Of a DNA stretch of 64,000 nucleotides, positions 1 to 10,478 are shown in pieces (positions within the stretch are counted from its first letter, which is position 1; the number at the start of each line of letters is the position of its first letter). Position numbers and translations under genes: made by a program. The notes beneath the pieces were generated by a model. It saw only the letters and a program-made list of their open reading frames with translations. It was not told where the DNA came from and did not search any database. This DNA comes from Limnephilus marmoratus (lineage: Eukaryota; Arthropoda; Insecta; Trichoptera; Limnephilidae): the NCBI GenBank assembly GCA_917880885.1, contig OU862933.1, positions 13,412,564-13,476,563 of the forward strand. Reading direction: 5' to 3'.

Positions 1-201
1 AACAGAAAGATTTCATTACAGATCTAATTTTTTTATTATTATATAATAATATCATCTTACGTGTATTATTATTTTTATTAAGAATTGATGCTGTATCATG
101 AATACAAGAAGGAAGGACGGAGGTAGCAACACATGGGAACTTACATACGAAAGAATTGCTTGCTTTTTTAACTTGCTAAACAAAAAGGTACAATATATTA
201 A

Positions 202-219
202 CCCCCCCCCCCCCCCCCC
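202..219. repeat. Poly-C tract
   Basis: Run of 18 C. Similar long C or G runs recur in the window, mostly inside MITEs. Confidence 0.95.
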
Positions 220-264
220 GCCGGAAATTTATAATTGTGCGGCCCGCAGTGATACCTCACATTG

Positions 265-698
265 GGAGGCGTCTACTAATATCTACAGGAATTCCAAAAA
301 CTGAAAAATCGAACTAATATCTATGAGAATCAAAGTGTTGACGAATATCTACAGCTCAAACTGTTGATTAATATCTATGAGAACCAAAGTGTTGACGAAT
401 ATCTACAGCACTGGCAGAGGTTGGATTTGCAATTATGTATAGCATATTGGAATAACGTAATATTGCGTATGCAGTTTAAAAAACTTAATTTATGTAAGTA
501 TGTATGTAAAAATCCCTAATATCGTACTATTGGGCACATTTAGCTGATTAGTCCAACCTACGCTCTGTAGATATTAGTTCAACCTACGCTCTGTAGATAT
601 TAATCAACACTCTGAAGTTCGTAGATATTTACTAGTTAAACATATGCGCTGTAGATATTCGTCAGACATACAGGCTGTAGATATTCGTATCTGGAGTC
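265..698 (+). mobile_element. Family A MITE, copy 1 (ATATCTACAG arrays)
   Basis: Non-autonomous element flanked by a perfect 9-bp duplication CTCACATTG (256-264 and 699-707). Starts GGAGGCGTCTAC and ends GTATCTGGAGTC. Imperfect terminal inverted repeats of about 24 bp end in ACTAATATCTACAG. The left half has five direct copies of an AATATCTAYRG motif and the right half five inverted copies. No coding capacity. The 8-9 bp duplication and GG ends would fit Merlin, hAT or MULE; I cannot decide between them. Confidence 0.85.
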
Positions 699-707
699 CT
701 CACATTG

Positions 708-1090
708 TCCTATGCGGCTCTTGACAAGAAAAGCGTGACGACCGATAATTTAGCTTTACATAATTGATAATGACTGTCAGTCCTATGATAGTTTTATACG
801 GTTCCATGTCAACTCAGAATTAATTCAACTCAACATCTCTTTGAAAAGTCATTAAAAGCTATGAAAAAAATAATTTTGAAATAACCCCTAACCTTAACCT
901 AACGTAACCTATTTAACCATTTTTTATCGTCTCTCATGCCTCTGAAGAGGTTCTGCGTCGGTTTCATTTTGAGTTGTCCAGTTGGAAGCGATAGGTAATA
1001 TCCTAAGCGAATAGGTACTTAGGTATCTACTTGAATGTCGACACGTGATGTTAAATTACACAGGGTGGTCGCAATATAGTTGACGGTCAT
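708..1090. other. Intergenic, no recognised gene
   Basis: AT-rich unique-looking sequence; no supported coding region or element ends seen. Confidence 0.6.
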
Positions 1091-1093
1091 TAG

Positions 1094-1229
1094 AGTTGTT
1101 TAGGCCAGATAGTGGCCAGATATTTTAATACCGATTTTGGTGTATAGATCTTCCATGCGTGCCAAGATATTATACCTAAGTTGTTTAGCCAGATATTTTA
1201 ATACCGGTTTTGGTGTATAGATCTTCCAT
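1094..1229. repeat. Direct duplication of about 50 bp
   Basis: The block from AGTTGTTTAG to ATAGATCTTCCAT occurs at 1094-1156 and again at 1179-1229. The first copy carries an extra partial duplication of GGCCAGATA. It lies just left of the PLE target site. Confidence 0.8.
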
Positions 1230-1352
1230 CAATATTATATTTTAAACACTCCAAAAGTTGGATATGATTTTAGATTTTCACGGCCAAAAATTTTATGGTT
1301 ATTTCCTTTTGGGGTATTATGCCGTGTTGCGCTACCTCCTCCTTTAGCCAAC

Positions 1353-1384
1353 GTTTCGGACGGCGTTACAGTGTCCATCATCAG
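1353..1384 (-). ncRNA. Hammerhead-ribozyme-like core in PLE arm
   Basis: Read on the minus strand: CTGATGA, a hairpin (GGAC/GTCC), then GAAAC. The stem has one A/C mismatch compared with the other copies. Hammerhead motifs in PLE terminal repeats are established knowledge. I could not resolve stem III or the cleavage site. Confidence 0.4.
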
Positions 1385-1531
1385 GGCAGATGTGTAAATG
1401 TTAGAGATGAAATGTGTGCTTAAGTACTTCGAAGCAATACCGTGTCGCCAGCACCAATCCACTGCGGGCTGGCATTACAGTATACTTCAAGATGGTTTTT
1501 TGCATTTAGCTTTGGTGTAGCCGTCAATTAC

Positions 1532-2128
1532 CGCAAGGCAAATAGTAAGAGCCAAATCTACACCAAATCTACACCAAGGCAAATAATAAGAGCCAAATCT
1601 ACACCAAACGAAGACAGAATTGAACAAGAGTCAAAAGGCTGTGCCTTCCTACCTTATGTTCACAATGTGACAGACAGAATTGCCAGACTGTTGAGGAAAG
1701 AAAGCATCAAGACTGTCTTCGGAACCACGACCAAAATACAAGACCTACTGAGGTCTGCAAAGACCAAGTTTCCTCTGGAAACAGATAGAGTATATAAACT
1801 CAGCTGTTCCGGATGTGATAAGGTCTATGTTGGCCAGACAGAGCGGACGATCTCCAAAAGGATATCGGAACACTTTCGAGCATGTAAACTTGGCCACCCT
1901 GACAAATCGGCAATCGCCGAGCATTTAATTGAAACCGGCCATTACTTCGGATTTGTTCCTGAAGTCCTAGGAAGACCCAAAACCTATAGAGCACGCTTAA
2001 TTACAGAGGCAATTGAAATTCATAAAAATCCTATTAACATTAATAGAGACGACGGAGCTAAGCTCAATAGTTCTTGGTATCCGGTAATTGACGGCTACAC
2101 CAAAGCTAAATGCAAAAAACCATCTTGA
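1532..2128 (+). pseudogene. PLE protein C-terminus with GIY-YIG endonuclease
   Basis: Open to its natural stop. Shows a Cys motif and GIY-YIG start (YKLSCSGCDKVYVGQT), then TISKRISEHFRACKLGH, SAIAEHLIETGHYFGF, and EAIEIHKNPININRD. In PLEs this endonuclease nicks target DNA to prime reverse transcription. The reverse transcriptase is missing, so it is a fragment. Near-identical tails lie at 29059-29346 and 63354-63815 (reverse). Confidence 0.88.
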
Positions 2129-2230
2129 AGTATACTGTAATGCTAGCCCGCAGTGGATTGGTGCTGGCGACACGGTATTGCTTCGAAGTACTTAAGCACA
2201 CATTTCATCTCTAACATTTACACATCTGCC

Positions 2231-2262
2231 CTGATGATGGACACTGTAACGCTGTCCGAAAC
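2231..2262 (+). ncRNA. Hammerhead-ribozyme-like core in PLE terminal repeat
   Basis: CTGATGA, stem GGACA/TGTCC with a 9-nt loop, GAAAC. A flanking CTGCC/GGTAG pairing could form stem I. No clear NUH cleavage triplet found. Confidence 0.45.
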
Positions 2263-2338
2263 GTTGGCTAAAGGAGGAGGTAGCACAACACGGCATAATA
2301 CCCTAAAAGGAAATAACCATAAAATACTCCAAAAGTTG

Positions 2339-3157
2339 ATTAAAAGTTTACAAAGAATTACGGACAACGGCCAGTTTGTACTACAAACAACGCGCTGGGT
2401 AGGAACCAATTAAAACCAATTAAAACCCTATCTATCTATATTATTTAAACTTTATTCGAATAAATAATCTAAATAATATTAACCCTTAACCTTAAATATT
2501 AGCCCCAGAAATTTTACCCTCTGATTTTTCTTTAAATTGCCTCCTCTGTCTCACTTGCACTCGCCTGTCATCGTAGATTTCGATCCCATTTGAATTTCGT
2601 AAATACAGTTTTGTGTTGGAAATTTAAGGCTAAATTTAAAACTCAACTAGGCAAATATTTGGATCACAAAACACGCCTACGAGGCTTTTCTTTTTTATCC
2701 CATGCATAGGTATAATTAAATAAAGTAATTATAAGAAAATTAACTAATTTTTGGTGATTCCCATTACATACGTCTAGTATACTTATATATTTCGATTGGG
2801 AAGGTTCGCAGTGGAAAATAATGCCATTCCCTGTGCGAGCATTCTCCTATTGCTCGCACATCAAACAACATATGAATTATTATATTAAGGTTCGGCAGTC
2901 GACTAAATCAGTGGATCTAGCTGTAACCCATGAAATACACTGGGCCAGAGCCCTTTTTGGGCGCGTATTGTCTTATCTAAATTTATACATTCATTTATTT
3001 TTTTATTATTTATTGAGTTAGTTTATACTACTGAGTATATAATAATAAGCACATGGTTAACATTTCATTTGATAAATTTAAATATTTTTACAGTACCTAA
3101 GCATAAAATTTATTTTTAAATGCATTCATTCTTTATATTTTCAGGCATTTCATCATA
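2339..3157. other. Intergenic, no recognised gene
   Basis: AT-rich; short ORFs without family resemblance. Nothing supported. Confidence 0.6.
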
Positions 3158-3327
3158 CATCTTTACAGGGGCGGCCCTAGCTAAATTATTAGGTGGTGCG
3201 AAATCTCTTGGTGGCGCCCCCCCCTTCTAACTAAGATAGAGCTCTTTCTATGCAGTTATGCAGCTTTAATTGAAGTACCTAGTATCCTAGTAGGACAGAT
3301 GAGAAATAATACCAGAAAAAAAAACAA

Positions 3328-3777
3328 AATTTTTAACTAAACAAAAAAACGACTTCAAAAAATGCACTAAAATGTAAAAAAATTATTTCGTATTCTTCTA
3401 CAACTTAATAATCAACTTACTTTTTCTACTCTTCAATCTGTAGGTACGATTGGTATTTTTGAAGTCGGTGTCAGCCAAGGTAGGTGTGTAACTACATACA
3501 TAGTTATAGGTGAGATTTGCTTGTGTCGCACGCGCGACTTGACGAGACGAGAGGCGAGAGCGGGGCCACGGTGGGAGGGGAGCTGTCAAGTGAACAGGCC
3601 GGACCGGGTACCTTGGCTGACACCGACTCCAAAAATAACAATTGTACCTACAAATTAATGAGTAGAAAAAATTATTGATTATTAAGTTGTAGAAGAATAC
3701 GAAATTATTTTTTTTACTTTTTAGTGCGTTTTTGAAGACATTTTTTGGTTTATTTTTTAGTGAATCTGAAGTACTTT
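3328..3777. mobile_element. Family B foldback, copy 1 (uninterrupted)
   Basis: Arms of about 145 bp, inverted, around a GC-rich centre; each arm reaches a shared GTCGGTGTCAGCC block. No coding capacity. The other copy lies at 61571-62440. Nested in hAT 1. The right end runs to GTGAATCTGAAG. Confidence 0.8.
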
Positions 3778-4329
3778 AACTAATTTTTCTGAATATGGGT
3801 TGACCTACTAAACGCGCTTCTCATATGAGACATTACTTGACCATAACGACGTTACGGTAGGTTACTCAAAGATCCGGATAGCCTATAAAAGATTCGTCCG
3901 AGTATCGTTAATTTGCTCCTAAGAATTGAAGAATTCCGATACTTTGTCATGGATCCCATAATCAGAACCTAACCAAACTCTCATCAAACTACCCTTGAAG
4001 TACATCCTTTCCAATGAAAAAAAGAATCATCAAAATCGGTTCGGGTGATATTGAGTATATTCGCCCATTTGTCGCGCACATACTTAATGCAAATTTAAGA
4101 CTTAAGTATATGGTTTTCTTATGGATGCCATTGTCAGAACTGAACCAAATTGAAATGGGACCACACGGGAAGCACTAGTTTTCAAATAAAAAAGAATCAT
4201 CAATATCAGTTCACCCAGTCGAAAGTTCTGAGGTAACAAACATTAAAAAAATATATAGTCGAATTGAGAACGTCCTCCTTTTTGAAGTTGTTTAAAAAAT
4301 ATATGTTTGATTACATTTATTTAATTAAA

Positions 4330-5115
4330 TCTGAGAAATCCATAAAAACACTAGAACACAACTTTTCTTGCTTTTGCCCTTGCGATTTTTTTTATTAAAT
4401 CAGAATAATTTAACTCTTGGGCAATATCATTCTCAACTGATAAAATTGCAAGATCTGATAGTCTTTCTTGATACAAAGCCGAACATAAGAACATTTACTA
4501 AAGCTTCGTTCTTCTTTGACGACAGTTACAGGGATGGTCAGCAAAATCCGAAGCGCTGTCCTCACATTCGGGAATATATCCTGCCAATCATTTTTTTTAT
4601 AAGTTGAAGAACTTGTAGAGGCTCTACTGAGTCAAGATGTTTTAGTAATGGGTTTAGGATCAAAAGTTCTTCAACCAATTCGAAACTAGAGACATCACAT
4701 TTTCCCCATCGGTTAAAATGGTTTGCAAATCTGCACAGGCTTTTTCTAATGAAGATTTATCAGGAATTATTTTGATGTTATACAAAAAAGACCATGTATC
4801 ATTGAATATAGATAATTGTCCAAACCGAGTGACCAATGCATTTTCAATTGTATCTATCAAAGGGTAAAAGACGTTAATTTTAAACAGTTCTTCGGGATTT
4901 GTTGGTGTCTCGTCTGCAGCTTCATATTCAAATAATCGATTCTTTCTTCGGGATCGGACTGGCTTAAGCGTAGAATCTATCCCAGCCTGGGAATCTATTT
5001 CCTTACCTATTATTTGAGCAGACGAATAAGTCCGGTACTGCTTCACAAATTTCAGGCAGTTTTTCAGCAATTGCGATGCATTTGCTAAGTCCATGATTGT
5101 TTTGATTATCCCCAT
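4330..5115 (-). pseudogene. hAT transposase remnant (ZMYM1/DUF4371-type)
   Basis: Minus strand. The open part (5115-4660) reads SRRKNRLFEYEA, DETPTNPEELFKINVFYPLID, ALVTRFGQLS, as in hAT transposases of the ZMYM1-like group. Past the stop, other frames give FPNVRTALRILLTIPVTV, SFSK and YQERLSDLAILSVEND, the C-terminal dimerisation region. At least two frameshifts; the N-terminus and catalytic domain are lost. Confidence 0.8.
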
Positions 5116-5844
5116 TACGCTGAAAATTCTTTCAGCGACAGCATTATTGTATTTTTTGGTTAATTATTTGCGATTCGGCTGATTTTAAATGACTTGTCTC
5201 TGAAGTAGCCTAATAGGCGACCAGTCAGTCGCCTTTTTTATTTTTCGTCGCCGATTCTCGTCCTGAGTAGCCTAAATGGCGAAAAATCGCCTACGTTGGC
5301 AACACTGCTTGCTCTCCGCACCGACCACACGATTTAAGCGCACGATCGATATATAGTAAATCAGTGGTTGGGTGTTTTCGGCGCCCCCTTACGACGGCAC
5401 CCTGTGCGGTTGCACCGCTCGCACCGCCCTAGGGCCGCCCCTGCATCTTTAGTCCTCTATACCAGTGTTCCGCAAAGTGTGCTCCGCGGCACACTGGTGT
5501 GCCGTGGCCATTTGTAAGTGTGCCGCGAGTCCCGCGTCACTTCGCACAAAGTGCTCTGTAAATCGGTCTTTACTTTTCTGTGCGGCGCGGCGGCCGGAGG
5601 TGGCGTGGGTGGGACTCGATCGCTGCGAAGTGGCCGTGTGCTACGCCGCTACGCTACATTATCACGTGATTGCGCACGAGTTATCGGGGTGCATGCGCGT
5701 GACAACATAACATTACGAATTACGACGGCGTCGTTGCGCCCGCTTGTTTAGTAGTCATTCGTTAATGCTAGTGTTTGGTTGTGTCGTCGCGAACTTAATT
5801 GACTTTTTTAATTGCAAAAAAATATCCCATATTACGTGTATATA

Positions 5845-7649
5845 ATGGATAAATTCGTTAAACGTACCGCAAGTTTGTCCAGTGAAACTAATGATTCCCA
5901 AGAAGAAGCAGAGTCAACGAAGAAAAAACCTAAGCTTTTTGATCGGAAATACGATGAGAGCTATGTGCGTTATGGCTTTATATATTGCCGTGACGAATCG
6001 TGCCCAATCCCAAAATGTCTTGTTTGTGGAGAAACTTTGGCTAATAATTCGATGGTGCCCAGTAAACTTTCACGACATTTAACAACTAAACACCCATCGG
6101 TGGCTCACAAAGATAAAGCCTTCTTTCAACGTATGAAAGACCAGTCTAAGAAACAGGTAACTCTCATGAGTTCGTCTTTCAATACATCAAGCAAAGCGCA
6201 AAAAGCAAGCTACGTGATCGCTAATATGCTGGTTAAATCGAAGAAACCTCATTCTCTCGCTGAAACTTTAATTTTACCTGTCTGCAAAGAAATTGTCAAA
6301 ATTATGATTAGCCAAGAAGCCGCTAAGGAAATCGAAAAAATACCTGCGTCAGCAGATACGATATCCACCGACATTCAATCAACGTTAATTGAAAAATTAA
6401 GGCTAAGTGGAGTTTTCGCGCTACAAGTCGACGAGTCTACTGATATCAGTGGTCACGCGCATCTCATCACAAATGTGAGGTACACGGATGGATATGAAAT
6501 AAAAGAGGAGTTTTTATTTTGTCTGCCACTACCTGGTTATACCACCGGAGATGAAATATTCAGAGTAACAAACCCGTACTTCAGTGAACATAATTTGGAA
6601 TGGCGCAACTGCTTAAGCATTTGCACAGACGGAGCAGCAGCTATGACAGGAAAAATTAGGGGATTTATAACCAGGGCTTCTGAAAAAAATCCTAATATTA
6701 AAAATTTACATTGCTTTTTACACAGAGAGGCACTGATGACGAAGTCTCTGCCTGATGAATTTTATCTGTCTTACAAGAAGTCGTCAAAATTGTCAATTAC
6801 ATCAAGTCGCGACCGCTGAACTCTCGTATGTTTAATGCATTGTGTCAGGAAATGGGAGCAGATCATCAGTCACTTCTGTTTCATACAGAAGTACGATGGC
6901 TTTCTCGCGGAAAAGTGCTTTCTCGGATTTACGAGCTGAAAAATGAGACCCAGACATTTCTAGAAACCCAGACTTTTAAAAAAGAAGAATGGGTAGCAAA
7001 ACTTGCATATCTGGCGGACATATTCGCTCAATTAAATGAGCTGAACAAAAAAATGCAAGGAAGAAATTGTAACATTTTAACGTCTTCGGACAAGATTGAA
7101 AGCTTTCGCGCTAAGTTTGTGCTATGGATCAGCCACGCTACCAATGGTAGTAACGAAATGTTTCCAAATGTCATGGCTGCCGATTCAGAAAAAAAGTGCA
7201 GGCTTTGATAGTGAAACACTTGGAGCTGTTAGCAGAAAAAATGAACTCATATTTTCCTAAGTGTGACCTGCAACCTATGGACTGGGTAAGAAATCCATTT
7301 TCGGAAAGCATTTCCCTTGGACATTTACCAATAAACGAGCAGGAAGAATTCATGGAGCTTAAAACTGATCGGACACTAAAATTAAAATTTTCTGAAACAG
7401 AGTTAGCACATTTTTGGCTCCACGTAAAAAATGAGTATCCACTGCTGTCAAAGCGAGCTATTGCAATTCTATTACCATTTGCCACGACCTATTTATGCGA
7501 ATTGGGGTTTTCAACTCTCACTACGATAAAGTCAAAAAAAAAGAGAACGCATGAGGACGATCGACGAAGAGATGCGAGCAGCGTTATCAACGATTGTTCC
7601 AAATTTTGATCGTCTGTGTTCAGTTAAACAGGCTCACATTTCGCATTAA
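5845..7649 (+). pseudogene. hAT transposase (ZBED5/SCAND3-like), frameshifted
   Basis: Would catalyse cut-and-paste transposition. The start at MDKFVKR is the first ATG that fits the family. In order: a BED zinc finger (CLVCGETL then SRHLTTKH) at about residues 60-85, LQVDESTDISGHAHL and SICTDGAAAMTGK of the RNase-H-like core, FLHREALMTKSLP, then FHTEVRWLSRGKVLSRI. Breaks at about 6770-6830, 7195 and 7533. The C-terminus resumes as TIDEEMRAALSTIVPNFDRL, ending at 7649. Only a few frameshifts and no large deletion, so a fairly young loss. Confidence 0.92.
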
Positions 7650-7705
7650 ACATCTTTTCATGTTATATTGATTTTAATAATAAATATTAATAAAATATTG
7701 TTTTT

Positions 7706-8084
7706 GGTAAATTTTGGTTCGGAGTGGCCACGCTTATTACGAATAATTTTTAGAAAAAAACTTTAGATATGCCGTAAATACTATAAAAGGAAACTTTTTG
7801 GCTTGGTGGCGGCGGAAAAAGATGCATTTTAATTATCAATTGCGTAAAATTAAAATTCACTTCTCGAACCGATTCGGTGACAGTTCGCGGTCATTCTGTC
7901 ACTGTTATGTGATAAATATCAATCATAATTACACAAACCCGCTAGACAAACCCTGCTTTGCCAAACAAACCATTCAAAACCTGGGATGTTTTTTTAAATT
8001 ATGATGACATGCAGCTTTCGTAGTTTTACCTCAAAGTTCGCCGTTATTCGTAATAAGCCTAGCCAATCCTATCCAAAATTTACC
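7706..8084. mobile_element. Family G foldback, copy 1
   Basis: Ends GGTAAATTTTGG and CCAAAATTTACC; inner arms share GGCTTATTACGAATAA-like blocks. Related to 44935-45651 (GGTTCGG, CACGCTTATTACGAA). Inserted in the 3' part of hAT 2. Confidence 0.7.
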
Positions 8085-8244
8085 TTTTTTTTTTTCTTTG
8101 GTGTACCGTTAAAATTTCTTGATTAGTTAGGTGTACCGTGAACATAAAAAGTTTGCGGAACACTGCTCTATACATTATGCAGTTCTGTGATTTTGATTTC
8201 ATCATTTGTGGAAATCGAACTTTATATTTCTGGTTTCGTAATTA

Positions 8245-8590
8245 TTAATTATGAAGGCCTCTATTAAAAACAATTTGATCCTAAAAGTATTTTGGCATTT
8301 GGTTTTTCATAACTTTATGCACAAAAATTAACACATTAAATAGCAGTCTCTTTTTTGTTGGAATCCAATTTAGTTCCTCTCTCATTTGATTAACCCTTGC
8401 ATATTTGCCTTTCCCCAGTAGGTATACATCTCATAGCTCTGTTCTGTATAACTTCTAGCTTGTTCAAATTTCTTTCATTGGCCAAATATAACATCGTAGA
8501 ACAGTAATCCAAATGTGGAGCAACTATTGTTTTGTAAATGAGCTCCGTAGTGTTTCTATTTAATTTAAGGAATTTTTATGATATTCAAAA
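8245..8590 (-). pseudogene. LINE reverse-transcriptase C-terminal fragment
   Basis: Minus strand translation gives FLKLNRNTTELIYKTIVAPH, LDYCSTMLYLANERNLNKLE, VIQNRAMRC, then after a frameshift REELNWIPTKKRLLFNVLIF. This is the post-RT region typical of jockey/CR1-like LINEs. Heavily truncated. Confidence 0.75.
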
Positions 8591-8599
8591 AAATAGCAT

Positions 8600-9540
8600 A
8601 TATTATTTCCGAGTGTTCCTGGATTCCCGGTATGAATAGTAGTCATTCTGTTCCAGTAGTAAGTACCACAATCAGCAGTACTGAAAATAACTCAGTACAA
8701 GTGGAGTGGTTGTTGCTTTTGATTGAAATGTTTATTGGTTTATCATGCTCCTCATAAGTGCCACGTAATTCTGTTTCAACTACTTGTAACTCAGCGTTCA
8801 GTCCAGTGTTTATTAGATAGATGTGTTGGTCGCTGCAATAATTCGGGTATTTTTATAACTATTTTTTTTACTTACTGAATTTAAATACGTTCGTTCCAAA
8901 TTTATATTGTAATATCGACTTCCCTCTCTACAATTTTGTATTCACTATTAACCTGTCAAAGGCCAGGGTTTTTTACCTTACCTTTTTTAAATTACCTTAA
9001 GAACAAGAATGGAGGAAGCTATTTTAAGCTTTATTTTATGTTATATATTATGGAATAAAATTTAAAATCTCATCCAAATTATTTGAATTAATATTCATTT
9101 TTGAAATTCGATTCTCGCGCGCCGGCGCGTTCCTGGCAAATGACAGGTTAATACCAAACCTGTACTTTTAGGACAACTTGTGTAATAATCTGAATATTTG
9201 TTTTTGCTTGGTCTTTCTATATTTGCTAAAACTGTACGCATGTGTTCTCGCAGTGTTATTTTATACATGTTAATATTATTGGCAAACTGCACAACTTCCT
9301 TCTCCACAATTTTGTAATCGCTACATATAATACCAACTCTGTACTTTGAGACAAGTTGTATAATCATCTGAATATTTGTTTTCACTTGGTCTTTCTGTAT
9401 TTGTGAATATAAGTTCGTTGGTTTTTGTTACACGGTTCTTGTGATAACGAATGTAATTTCCCCCGTTTTTAAACACACTTGTATATTGTTTTTTTTTTAC
9501 AATTACCTATATATGTATTATCATTTGATTTTCATAGAGT
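8600..9540. repeat. Intergenic with internal duplication
   Basis: Blocks at about 9150-9230 and 9325-9405 are diverged direct copies (CTGTACTTT to CTTGGTCTTTCT). A further related stretch starts near 8920. No gene supported. Confidence 0.6.
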
Positions 9541-9544
9541 CCAT

Positions 9545-9830
9545 AGTCCTCCAACCAATACATCTGAGCTTACACCGACTTCACCGAAATCCCCGGTAGT
9601 AAGCGTTAAAAAAGAAGAAGACGGGAAGATATTAAAATCGATAATAATTAATTAAACATTCTGAAATTTTTTAATAAAACACGACTCGTTTACAATAGAG
9701 AAAAAATCTCGTGGGAAATGTCTGTAGCATTTAAAGAAAAACTGTGAATTTTTCATACATATAACTTGTAAAATAACAAAACAACATGATTATAATATTT
9801 TTCGGAGCATACATTGCGATTTTTTTTCTA
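9545..9830. repeat. Dispersed repeat, also at 18580-18850
   Basis: Shares stretches such as AAAACACGACTC, CTGTGAATTTTT and GCATTTAAAGAAA with 18580-18850 in the same order. No coding capacity seen. 9831-10226 (5' flank of P450 gene 1) shows nothing else recognisable. Confidence 0.65.
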
Positions 9831-10226
9831 TCAAGGGAATTCGGAAAATCAGCAAATTAGCAAATCTATAAATATTATCTTCAAGAATAACATATTTATT
9901 TTTAGGAGCTTAAAAACTTAGTGTTCAAGGAAAGTATGCTATAAATATGCTTTTTAAGTGCGCGGTTCTCACAAATAGTTAAAATTTATTTTTGGCTTAA
10001 AAGTTCACTAAAGCACTTATTCACTCTTTTTTTCTCCTCTTAGGAGGCCCTGAGGAGCCAACTTCTTCCTACATCATTTTCTGAGGATTTAATATTACAT
10101 AACCTCACATTACATTTGTACTAAAATTTGATCCAAAATCGGTGTTACTCAGTGTTGCTACAGTAATGACGTTTTTAGTTCTATTTGATATCTACACTTT
10201 CTTGACAAATGTTTCTATTTTTTTTT

Positions 10227-10229
10227 CAG
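10227..10229 (+). promoter_or_regulatory. Splice acceptor just upstream of P450 gene 1 ATG
   Basis: A long T tract ending in TTTTTTCAG lies 25 nt before the ATG and is followed by ATATCGTCTG. The paralogue has the same arrangement and a matching ATATCTTCTG. I infer a 5'UTR intron, so the promoter and first exon lie further upstream and cannot be placed. Confidence 0.6.
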
Positions 10230-10254
10230 ATATCGTCTGCAAAAAACAGAAAAC

Positions 10255-10478
10255 ATGTTTTTGTGGGTATTTACTTGGACAGATATTTTACTTTTCCTGT
10301 TAGCCGTAGTGGGCTTGCTTTATTATTATGGGACTTCAACGTTTGGATTTTTTGACAAACGCGGAATTAAAAGCATTAAACCATATCCATACATCGGCAA
10401 CATGTTGCCCCTCGTATTGGGAAAGAAGCATATCAATGCCATTGTTGATGACATTTATTACAAATATAAGGATGAGAA
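10255..10478 (+). CDS. P450 gene 1, coding exon 1
   Basis: ATG start, membrane anchor and proline-rich hinge. Ends at donor GTAAGT with phase 2 (AA carried to exon 2). The start is supported by the paralogue, which begins with the same MFLW and sits at the same distance from an upstream splice acceptor. Confidence 0.92.

Larger units (their letters stand above)
1261..2325 (+). mobile_element. Penelope-like element, 5'-truncated copy 1
   Basis: Flanked by a perfect 13-bp direct repeat ACTCCAAAAGTTG (1248-1260 and 2326-2338), a plausible PLE target-site duplication. Arms at about 1291-1536 and 2081-2325 are inverted copies of each other and include the ORF 3' end plus the terminal repeat. Between them lies only the GIY-YIG end of the PLE protein. 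Inverted terminal repeats joined to a 5'-truncated body are a known PLE structure. Confidence 0.85.
3166..5443 (-). mobile_element. hAT transposon 1, degenerate
   Basis: Terminal inverted repeats CAGGGGCGGCCCTAG / CTAGGGCCGCCCCTG with an 8-bp duplication CATCTTTA (3158-3165 and 5444-5451), diagnostic of hAT. Carries a broken transposase on the minus strand and a family B foldback near its left end. 3780-4330 holds non-coding repeat sequence. Confidence 0.93.
5463..8165 (+). mobile_element. hAT transposon 2
   Basis: Terminal inverted repeats CAGTGTTCCGCAAA / TTTGCGGAACACTG, with an 8-bp duplication CTCTATAC (5455-5462, 8166-8173). Encodes a BED-type hAT transposase on the plus strand, with a family G foldback inserted 3' of it. 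Lies 3 bp beyond the duplication of hAT 1. Confidence 0.95.

Noticed and set aside
1235..2413. Two near-identical small proteins starting MDWCWRHGIA on opposite strands
   Set aside because: They are the two inverted PLE terminal arms read through; not genes.
4368..4607. Plus-strand 79-aa ORF
   Set aside because: Antisense shadow of the hAT 1 transposase C-terminus on the minus strand.
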